Assembly: GCA_002633005.1 (NCBI GenBank)
Contig: NMRA01000311.1
Coordinates: 73,839-137,838 of the forward strand
DNA length: 64,000 nt
Direction of reading: 5' to 3'
From: Phoronis australis
Taxonomy: Eukaryota; Phoronida; Phoronidae
Part shown: piece after piece, positions 1-10,300 of the stretch
Position numbering within the stretch: position 1 is the stretch's first letter
Layout of the letters: every line of letters begins with the position of its first letter
Notes under the pieces: model-generated
Databases searched by the model: none
Told to the model about the DNA's origin: nothing
The model's input: the letters and a program-made list of their open reading frames with translations, nothing else
Made by a program: the position numbers and the translations under genes

Positions 1-904
1 TTGAGTTTTAGTTTGTCTTGAACAAAGGTTCTTTAACATCAATTTCACGAAGTCTGTGCAGAGGTGAGGTTAGTATGGTATTCACTGCGTCCATTCGAAA
101 CAAAGAAAAAATAAGTCTTTCCCTAATTGCAATCAAAGCCTTAATTTCATTACAGATAGCAATTTAATACAATTTTTTCAATCACCCACAGGGTGACCAG
201 ATCTGATCATGCCAAGACTCATGATCAACTGATACTCTGTGTTCCCACTGTTGTTTTAAAGTGGCATAGGACATGAAAATCATACTAAATTGCTTTATTC
301 AAAGTAGTTCTCTGTAACTGAAACAAAAGTCAAACTGTTCACCAGGTATTTTTATGTTTTGTTCGTAAAGATTTCTGTTGATATCAAAGCATTTTTCTTT
401 TAGTTCCAAATTTCAAAACAAGCTGTCTAGTGCTCGTCACTTCCTCGAATTTTCTCCACCACAGCAATGCATATCTCCTTATTTGGTATGGCAAGACATA
501 GATGTCATACATTTCCCTTATATGGAAATTGTGACCTTTGACAATTGCTGTAAACAAAACACTGGCGATTTCAAGCAGCAGCAAATCTGACTTCTTTGAA
601 AGCATGCTTGCATGAATATTATAGGGGTGGAGAATTAGATAAGTGTACTGGGATGAAAGAGTTATATTTCATTCGCGTTTCAAAAGCGGTGAATCTGACG
701 ATTTTTTCTAGAAATTCTTACAATATTCAAGGTGAATAACCTTAGCATCTCCAAGAAGTAGATTTGCTACAATCTGTTTAGAAGGTAATTTTTACGAGTT
801 TTCGCATTACTTGCCTCTTAAGAAAAATCTTCAGTTTATTGTCAAGTGCCCATACTACACAATATAAAAATCAGTTTGATTACTTCATCTTGTTCTCTAC
901 CACA

Positions 905-970
905 CCAGCACACACAAACACAAAACACAAACACAAACACACACACGCACGCACGCACACACATACACTG
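905..970. repeat. CA-rich microsatellite
   Basis: ACACAAACACAAAACACAAA followed by (AC)n and (GCAC)n runs; a simple repeat. Confidence 0.95.
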
Positions 971-1050
971 CACAAATCCAACTCAAAACTATATATATAG
1001 CTTTGCACTGGTGTGGGTAAAAAATGGCCAAATAAAATGTGGCAAAAATT

Positions 1051-1592
1051 TGCGTCATTGAAAACTACTCTTCCTTGAGTAGACTAAATTATTTACCGGT
1101 GTTGGAAAAATGGGTGTTCTACCATTATTCTGCATCTAAAGTTGTGGAGTGATCTTTTGCACCGGCTTTCGGTGTCATGAAATACTGCATCAGTTTCTTT
1201 TTCCGCTAATTCTTCAATCAACTACTACTCTTCTTTCATGAGGTTTGCATGAATGTCACAGCAAATTATCAGAACTGGTTTCGTTTCGTTACAAGTTTTC
1301 AGTATTTTAAGGCCAGCAAACCACAGTTTAGAACAAATTTTGCTGGTACAAAGCTGTTATCATCTCCCAAGAGAGATGTCGATCAAACATTTCACAAGTT
1401 ACAAGTATACTGTTTATCAAAACTATGACAGATTTTTCTGTTTTACAAAAGTCGGAGAATTATGCAAGACAATGATGTTTAGCTTGTTTTTCACTTAAAC
1501 GGCTGCAACGAGCAAGGTGAGCCTGTGTCAGTTGACTCCCAGATTTTGCTTGCAACCTCACTGGTCGTTAGCGCTAGATATTGATATAGGTT
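1051..1592. repeat. Dispersed repeat A, left part of copy 1
   Basis: Aligns with 6738-7250: shared phrases include AAAGTTGTGGAG, CTTTCGGTG and TTGATATAG. It is interrupted by the SINE/minisatellite block at about 1593-2197 and resumes at about 2198. Confidence 0.75.
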
Positions 1593-1611
1593 TTGTCGTA
1601 ATAGCCGAGAT

Positions 1612-1684
1612 TGCCCAACCTCGGGAATCGAACCACCAACCCCGATTTAACCGGCGAGCGTGCTAACCATTCAGCTAATAGGCA
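1612..1684 (-). repeat. tRNA-derived SINE-like unit, copy 1 (73 bp tRNA-like part)
   Basis: On the minus strand the 73-bp segment has an exact Pol III A box (TAGCTGAATGG) and B box (GGTTCGATTCC). Its ends pair like an acceptor stem (TGCCTAT with TTGGGCA). The anticodon and T stems do not pair properly, so this is a tRNA-derived repeat and not a working tRNA. It sits in a ~155-bp unit (1593-1748) repeated at 2041-2196. Confidence 0.7.
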
Positions 1685-1788
1685 ATTGCCCGTTAGCGAG
1701 TGGCTAACAGAGGCTCATATGTGATTCACCGGAAGCACTTTCACAACATTCCCCCCTTTCCTATCAACAAGCACGCCATCAGCCAACT

Positions 1789-1970
1789 AGGTGTACCTTA
1801 CATTATGCCTGTACATGCACCTTACACCATGCCTGCACACGTACCTTACATTATGCCTGTACACGTACCTTACACCCTGTCTGTACATGCACCTTACATT
1901 ATGCCCGTACATGCACCTTACATCATGCCTGCACATGCACCTTACATTATGCCTGTACCCTACCAACAAG
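1789..1970. repeat. 24-bp minisatellite, about 7 copies
   Basis: Unit of the form CACCTTACATTATGCCTGTA + CATG with scattered changes. The unit length is a multiple of three, so several frames stay open and create spurious 8-residue peptide repeats. It lies between the two tRNA-derived units. Confidence 0.9.
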
Positions 1971-2059
1971 CGTGCTGTCTCAGGACCCAGGGTCTATGAA
2001 GTGCTTCATCGGTATATCATCCGTTTGCCGACTACGCCAATTGTCGTAATAGCCGAGAT

Positions 2060-2132
2060 TGCCCAACCTCGGGAATCGAACCACCGACCCCGATTTAACC
2101 GGCGAGCGTGCTAACCATTCAGCTAATAGGCA
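2060..2132 (-). repeat. tRNA-derived SINE-like unit, copy 2
   Basis: Nearly identical to 1612-1684, same strand, 448 bases downstream, with intact A and B boxes. Only one or two bases differ across the ~155-bp unit, so the two copies are young or kept alike. Confidence 0.7.
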
Positions 2133-2197
2133 ATTGCCCGTTAGCGAGTGGCTAACAGAGGCTCATATGTGATTCACCGGAAGCACTTTTACAACAG

Positions 2198-2345
2198 TTT
2201 CATGGCAAGGTGATGAGCAGAACTACCCAAGCTGCGAGAAATTTCGGGGTCTAACGGAGCTCAACACTCAACGGTCCCAGCCGTATTTTGTCGATAGTTT
2301 TCATACAGCTAGTTGAAGTTGGCTGGCAAGCCTAGCTGTGACTTC
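2198..2345. repeat. Dispersed repeat A, right part of copy 1
   Basis: Continues the alignment with copy 2 (7257-7385): GGTCTAACGGAGCTCAAC against GGTCTATTGGAGCTTAAC, then CATACAGCTAGTTG in both. It shows where the nested block inserted. Confidence 0.7.
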
Positions 2346-4209
2346 GTTTTGTGTATGTGCACCCGGTTGGACACCACATTTTGTACAACAATTACAAATG
2401 ATCAGAATGTCGAAGTAATATGATTGTGTAAAATTTTTTCACCATTTTTCAGCCTTGTCAATGTGTTCCTTGGCTTCCGCAACCTTTCTGTCCGAGTTCA
2501 TTTCTTGTCCGTCCGTTTGGATAAATCTGTCAATATGTTACTCAGCAATAACAATATTGACCCTTACAGGAACTTTGCAAAATGATCAGTACGCAACAAA
2601 AAATGCATAAAAATAAATTTAAATGGTACTGTGTAAATATGAATAATGTCATGAACATATATTTTCTGATATTTTCAACTGATCTAGTACATTTTCTGGC
2701 TACTCTTTTACTATTATTCATGAACACTACTTCCGGAGTAATGGTGTCTGCTTGATGCGTCAGAAATGTGAACACAACACGAAGTTTTCTGTTAAATTTT
2801 CTGTCTGTGTAAAGAAATGTAAATGCTGTCTTGGTCAAAACCAAAACATTTGGATTTGGAAACGCGTTTCTTTTTTCTCTTTTATATCTGCAGAACAGAG
2901 TTTACTTCGTCTGTTTTATGTCAACAAATTTCAGTGTGAAGTCCGTGGGGACCTCGGCAAGGCCAAGGGGCGTTCTCACTGAGTCTGTCTAGCCCAGACC
3001 GTGTGATTGCGTAATAGGGCCTAAATGTTTTAGCACAAACATTAAATTAGCTTAAGTCAGGTCACCAGCAGCCATCAAAACTCAGGAATGATTCAATCTA
3101 GGTGTATTATGGTGTAAGTGACGTAATACTCTGGAGAAATTGTGGTCACTTGAACCAAGAAGAAACGGCCTGAGACTGAGTTTATTGCCTGTGCAAATTT
3201 TTTTAGTAACCTATATTTATATTGTGTCTTGTGAGAGTGGTCCCAAATAGGGCAAGAACTGTAATATCCAGCAAAAGTTGCACATTCTTCTTGACAGTAT
3301 GGCTATGCAAATATACTGTGAAATAAAGTACTTATTATAGGTAGGTTCATTTATTAAGTAGAAAATAGTCTGGTTGTTTCAAAATGGTGTGTAGAAATAG
3401 ATAGCACATCATGTTGCCAAGTAATATGGTAACGATTCCGTTTCAACAGTTAATTTTGGAAAGTAAGTTAACAGTGTTTTAAATTTGTGATTCCGTGTGT
3501 GAGGTACGGTCACAATTTTTTGTCTTTTTCAGTAAATTGCCTACCAGTGGCAATGGACAGTTGATTAAATTGTCGATTGGTTTGGCATGCTAAAAATGAG
3601 CTAAATGTTCAAATCCCAGCTATGAACATGTAGATTTTCCTGCAATGCAGGCCCCCAAGGACAGTGAGATTCACTACCCTGAAGTACATGTACAAGTGAG
3701 GCTCATAGGGCAGAATTGTTCTTTGGTGTTATTTCAGAGCTTTTAGGGAACTGACAGTTTTTGCTGGTTTAAAGACCTTTTAGTTCATCCCTAGCCCAGA
3801 GAGTCACTTCATAAGTGAGCAAGGAACAAGTTAAGACCAAGTTTACAACGGTGAGTGGTCTGAATCAAAATTGGATTTTGATAGAAAGCACAAAAATGTG
3901 ACTTTTGAGCATCACCATTTTTAGTGCACCATTTCTTATTTTCTGAACCTTAGTAATTGTCAAAAATACCTTTTTGTTTGTTTAAGTTTTGTACAGTTTA
4001 GTTGAGACTTCACAGTATTTTTAGAAGTATTGTTTTTGCGGTTTTCAGCCTTAGATGTCACAAATTGGGATTGGGAAGTTTCCATTTGCTGTAACACTTT
4101 ACAAACTTCTAGAAATAAAGTAAACTTACAGACATCACTTTGACTGGTCAAGGAATGATTGTCCACCAATGTTGTTATCCTCAGGCTGTAGTTTTGTCCA
4201 GTGTACATC
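2346..4209. other. Upstream flank of the CLC gene
   Basis: Likely holds the promoter and any 5' UTR exon, but I see no CpG-rich or TATA-like cluster that marks a start. The only slightly GC-rich spot is 2940-2990 (GTGGGGACCTCGGCAAGGCC). Confidence 0.4.
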
Positions 4210-4335
4210 ATGGAGGGTGTCCGACATCGTTCTGCTTCTGGGAAGCACCTGGCAAAATATGGCGCTACATTTGAACCACCTAAAGATGATGCACTGCACT
4301 ATCCTGAGGATGATACACACTCCTTCTTTGCCAAG
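4210..4335 (+). CDS. CLC exon 1 (aa 1-42), cytosolic N-terminus
   Basis: The start ATG lies in a good Kozak context and the exon ends in ...HSFFAK with donor GTATAG at 4336. The segment is hydrophilic and has no signal peptide, as expected for a CLC cytosolic tail. A pyrimidine-containing TTTTGTCCAG just before the ATG could be the acceptor of a 5' UTR intron, with the upstream UTR exon somewhere in 1-4190. Confidence 0.8.
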
Positions 4336-7300
4336 GTATAGTAACATTGGTCTACTCTGGAAGTGTTTGAGCCTATACGGTTGAGCTGGGAAGGGAACCG
4401 TAGTAAATGGTTGTGTGAGTGCAGGTGATGTCTGGTGGTGCATCAGACGTGTGTAGATCACACTGGGGGAGGGACATTGCACGTAATACTTGAGGGGAAG
4501 CCCACGAGAGCCTTTCTGTTGGTTGTAGATATTTCGTGATGGAGGTTTTCAAGTCCTGATATGGTCTAAGAGGGTTCTTAATTTCCTGTGCAAAGACAAT
4601 TCATTTTCTTTCATATAAGTCATTGATGTGTCACAACTCCTTTCATCCACTTAGCTCAAATTCTGTCTCCATGTTACTGTAATTCGAGTACACGCACATT
4701 ATTGCGAGAATTGTTTTTCAATTGTTCAAATGCTGATAACCTTGCTACAAGTAATAAAAAGGTTATGCAATGTTGCAACATCTACTCAGTACGTTTAACA
4801 TGATTATAATATTTACGGTAAAATCTCTTTAATTTACGACATGAATATGCAATTAGTGCAATTATATTTTAATTTAATATTATTTCCATGCTACATATGC
4901 AGTACCAAATACATTTCCATGTTCAAGTTTTGTATTACATCTATCATTAGACAAACATTTGAAAATTTGTGGGCATTCTTGTAAATCTGTGGGCATTCGA
5001 AGCATTGTTAGAGCCTTTTGTCAAATCAATGAAGGCATTTTGGCAATTATTTCTGCCCAAAGTCTCTGAAATTTTGCCATATTGAGAAATTTGACAAAAA
5101 AAAATAAATTTCTACTTTTACTGTTATATTGATCTGCTTACTTGGTGAAAAACTAGCTGTCCTTAGTGACTAACTAGTACTCACTTGTTAACTTACCATT
5201 TGCTTTTTAGGGCCGTGACTTTGAGAGTGCTTACGTTAACCACCAGTACACAGTCAAAGAACGAGAGACTCTATCCACATATGAGAGTGCTGACTACTTG
5301 CCATCACACAGTCTGGTGTATAAACACTGGCTGAAGAGACAGCCTAGGAGGTACTTTACTGACCATGCATCTGTTGAAAAATGTCTTTAATGAGCCAGAA
5401 ATGTTGTCTTGTGCTCCACGCAACTAATCTGAAAAATAATTAAATACCACTTAATGAGCAAAAGTGCAAAGTGTCTGAAAATAAACAGCTAATTGCTAAT
5501 TACAGAGAAAGTTTCCATCAATTACTTTTAGACTGCCATGCACTCATAATTACTTGACTAAACTTTTAGACTGCCATGCACTCATAATTACTTGACTAAA
5601 CTTATAGACTGCCATGCACTCATAATTACTTATAGACTGCCATGCACTCATAATTACTTGACTAAACTTTTGCTGTTGTGGAGTGGGAACCTAAGATCAA
5701 CTTTCTGTCTTTAAAGTCTACGTGGTCTCTTTTCATGATTTAAAGTCTACGTGGTCACTTTTCATGATTTAAAGTCTACGTGGTCTCTTTTCATGATTTA
5801 AAGTCTACGTGGTCACTTTTCATGATTTAAAGTCTACGTGGTCACTTTTCATGATTTAAAGTCTACGTGGTCACTTTTCATGATTTAAAGTCTACGTGGT
5901 CACTTTTCATGATTTAAAGTCTACGTGGTCACTTTTCATGAAAGAGACCCCAGGGATCTTTGAAACAGACCCCAGAGAGAAACAGACTCCTGAGTTTTGT
6001 AAAGTGCTTTATAAAACCTTTGTCAGTTTTTGTCGAAAGAAGCAGAATTGTACGAAATATTTGTGGGTTCAAGAACTTAAAAGTAAACTTGTTAATAGAA
6101 TCTGATATGTGTTGTACATTTCTAAGTCTTATTCAGCATAATTACATTAGTTAAGTTAAAGAACGACACTGTAATTTGTTGATCAAGTTTGAGTCAACTA
6201 AAAGACTTCCCTGCCAACAGAACTCTGCTTTGTCGTGTTTAATTCATAACAGGAGTTCTCTCATCAAAAACGCCCCCTGTCATATTCATGGTGCATGTAA
6301 GTTTATAATGGAAACAAAGTAATTGTTTGGAAGCTATAATATCTCAAGTTATTGATTATTTGAATGGTTTATTTCGCATCGTTCGTTTTCCTATTCCTAT
6401 GTTTTTATTTGTCCAGACTTGACTGGGACCGATGGTTGATGATGGGTTTCATTGGGTTTGCCGTTGGATTTGTTGGGTTTTTGCTGCATCAGATTATTGA
6501 CGTACTTTCCGACCTGAGGTGGGAAAAAGCAAGAGAATATATTGCTGTAAGTATCTACATATGTAGACTGAGACTGAGCTTGGCTATCATGTGTCTTTGT
6601 AGTCATATAGCAGGGTAGCCATGTTGCATAGTCCTGCGAGCTGGCTGATTAAAAGGCTTTAACTTTAAAGCTTTTTATACTTTGGTGCAAAGCTGTAACA
6701 GGTTTGGGCCATTGTGGGTGGCATTCTGACATAAAATTAGTGTCATTAAAAACTACACTATTCCTTGAGTTAACAAATTGTTTAGCGGTATTTGAAAAGT
6801 AGGCAGTCTACCGTTAATCTGCTGTTAAAGTTGTGGAGCGATCTTATGCATCGTCTTTCGGTGCAATGAATTACGGCATCACCTATAGGCCAGTTTAATT
6901 TTTCGCGGATTCTTCAATCAACTGGTTGCATATGTGTCACAAAAAAATATCAGAACTGGTTTCATTTCTGAAAGTTTTTTATTTAATAACAGCAAACCAA
7001 ATTTCAGAACAAACTTTGCTGCTGTGAAGGTGCCATTCTCTCTCGAGAGATGTCGCAAAAAATTTAGATAATGGCGTGTGTCATGGTCGTACTGTTTTCA
7101 AAACCGATGATTTTTCTTTATTACAAAAGGCTTAGAATTGTGCAAGAAAACAATGTTTTTTTAGATTGTGTTCACTTAATATATGGCTGCAGTGGGCAGG
7201 GTGAGTGTTGGCTGAATCCAACCCACCGGTCATTAGCTCTACAGGTTGATATAGATTTCATGACGAGGTGGCAAGCAAAACTACTTGGATTGTGTGAAAT

Positions 7301-10300
7301 TTTGAGGTCTATTGGAGCTTAACGCTTAGTCGTTCCTAGTGTATTTTGACAATAGTCATCATACAGCTAGTTGGCTGGCTAATAATTCGTGTGCTTTCAG
7401 GGCTATTTATAATAGAACGTGCAATCTCTCTGAGTCTATAGCTATAGTGTTATCAAGTGTTTTTTACATGAAGCCCAATGTTAATTTAGTGGACTACTTT
7501 CTGTAGCCTCACAGCAAATGAAATCAATTTCATTTGCCAATTATAGTTTATTTGTATTTGTATTGAAGGCCTCTGGCCCAAAGTACAATAAACAAAACAA
7601 TTAATCAGGCACATTTGCACAAGCAGTCAACCCATTTAAGAGTTGTTCTCGTCTTTTAAGGGCAAAATACACATATTTAACAGCAGATATATCTGGATTA
7701 GCGAGCAGACATATACAGGATTCTTGAGTTGGATGCATGCAGTAGGAATTCTAACAGTGAAAATTTTTCTGCTAATTTCAACCTAGTTCATGCCTACGAA
7801 TGATAATCGAAGGTCAACTGTCTTTAGGTTTGCAAGTGTTAAAAGCTGTTACGTTGTCTATTCCAGGATCCCAACTTTATGCTGGCCTGGGTGTAGGTGA
7901 TGGGGTTCAATGTTATGTTGTCTATTCCAGGATCACAACTTTGTGCTGGCCTGGGTGTGGGTGATGGGGTTCAGTCTCCTCTTTCTGTTGCTGAGTACAA
8001 CATCAGTCGTAGTAAGTATGGGGTACATAATAAAGCATTTGCATTAAAAACCCTGCTTAGTTTTAACTCCAGACAACAGCAGTGTCCGAATCAAGGCTAA
8101 GTCAGATATCTATCTATAAGTCCTTTGTTATGCGTTCCCGCGTTCTTTTGTCCATCATCACAACTTGCAGGCTAATTTCCTTATTAAAATCACATTTCTT
8201 TGGTAAAAAATGATCAGCCAGGTAAATACAGCTTTAAGTCTTTCACTTTAATCTTTGTTTTCAGTTCCTTCGCCCCAGTGCCGGAAGCTCAGGTATCCCA
8301 GAGTTGATTGGTTTCCTTAATGGCACCGTAGTTCGACACATCTTCAACATAAAGACAATGGTGGTCAAGTTCTTCTCCTGCTGTATGGCTGTAGGCAGCG
8401 GGATGCCAGTTGGGCCTGAGGGACCAATGATTCACCTAGGGTAGGCAGGAAGATGCCGGTTGGGCTTTAGGGACCAATGATTTACTTAGGGTAGTATGGC
8501 GTGTGAGGCAAACAGTTTGGTGATGGCTATAGTGTACCTGATGGATTTTTATAGGAAACCTTCCACATGTAACCGCTTAAAGATTTAGTCCAGTCGTGGA
8601 CATCACTGAAAGTACCTAATGTTTTGAAAATGAGGTCAAGCTGGTAGCATGTTTTCAACCTGTTGGAATGGATTTTAATCCAACCTTTATAGCGTTCCAT
8701 TTTGACAGGAATTGCCTCTGTTAGATCCTATACTGGGTGTTCCAAAAATGTCAACAAAAATGCTCAATGTCAGAAAGTGGTTTTACTGACAAGTAGCAGT
8801 GTTTTTTGTATTCCAGGTGTAAATAATTTTCTTGCACCAGGCACAAAAATTAGAAAAATGTCTCAGTTGGATCTAATTGTAGAAAAATGATGAAAGAACT
8901 GTGCACAACTGTTCTTCTAAAAGACACTGTTTTCTAGAGGGACTAAATATGTCTTATTCAACTGCTGCAGACCTATCATTACAGTGATTTTTTCTCATTT
9001 TGTTGATCAGGAACTCAGGATACAGACGTCTTGTTATCAGTTTGACTGTGACAGCAGAGGGGGAAATTTGGCAAACAAAATAGAATGTTTACATAGTTCA
9101 GCTTTCTCATTGTCTGGGTTCAGTGATAAGCTCATGTAATCCAGCAATTGTAAACAGCATGTCTGACTCTAACTGATATGTAAGAAATACTATTTGCAAA
9201 CAACATTCAACAAATGTCATGAAGATTTGTTTTTATGAAATACTATCACCAAAAGACTTTGAACGAAGAAAATGAACGTGTTACCGTATCTACCCCTTAT
9301 CGGACCAATTGTAACGGGATAGTCTAACCTAAATTTTGGTGACCTACTTATGGAGCATCGATGCCATGCGCTATGCTTCGGAAAATTAAAGAATCTAGTG
9401 AGGCTTTTATGAATGAAAGGTAGAGTATGGTAATCAAAGAAAATAAGCAAATGATTTTCATTTGTTTTTAGTTTTATTTATCTCCACCTTTGAATGAAAA
9501 GTTGCATCCTAGGTGACACTCTGATTGAGTCAATTTGCGTCTTTTGCAGTTTGGTTGCATCAAATGATGCAAAAACACAACCTCGAGAGAATACTGAATA
9601 GGCTTGTTTGTCAATAATTGAACATGATTCTAGGTCAGATCGTGATGTTGGAAATTTCTTGGTTTTAGCAGTCCAAAGAAATATCTAGTACGTAACGTGT
9701 TCAAATTGAATCCTGACTTAAAAACATTACAATTTTACTCTTTCTTTGCCTTTGTACATCAGATTTCATTCTTCAATAATCCTCTATTGCTGCACTGAAG
9801 CTGCAAAAATGGTTGTGTTCGGTACCAAAACTCAAAAAAGAATCAGCTGTGGCACTTTCTCTATCTTTTTAATACTGCAACAGACTTTGTGACTCCTGGA
9901 GTAAAAAAACTTTCACTTGTTAGATCTCTGTGAGGCTGTATCCTCATATTTTAGAATGTTTCAGCAAACATTTTTGTGGGTCACCCTGTATATTGTAGTT
10001 TTTATGTGTTTACTAAAAGTTTTAAATGTTTTGAAATTTTCAGAAGCTTAGTTGGTGCAGGCCTGAGTCAGTTCAAGTCAGACACACTGAAGATCACGTT
10101 ACCGTTCTTTGAGAGATTCAGAAATTCTGAAGACAGGTGCGTGATTTGTGTTTTTCTCGTCATTTTATCTACCCAGTACAACTAACTCTCATTTAGTTTG
10201 TATTCCAGACGATACTGCTTTTCAGGGCCCTGATATCAATCTTTATTTGTTAATTGCACGGCTCAGTGTTGTCTGATGTCAAGATGAAAACACCATTTAT

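Noticed and set aside
1612-1684. Functional tRNA gene on the minus strand
   Set aside because: A and B boxes are intact but the anticodon and T stems do not pair, and a copy lies in a repeat unit; better called tRNA-derived SINE.
1700-2114. Peptide-repeat frames (HAPYIMPV type) on both strands
   Set aside because: The 24-bp unit is a multiple of three, so open frames are automatic.
7867-7910. Upstream acceptor as the true start of CLC exon 4
   Set aside because: It reads into TAG after nine codons and would break the frame.
9217-9450. Mariner transposase fragment on the minus strand
   Set aside because: No D,D34D-type or helix-turn-helix pattern is visible in the 77-codon frame.
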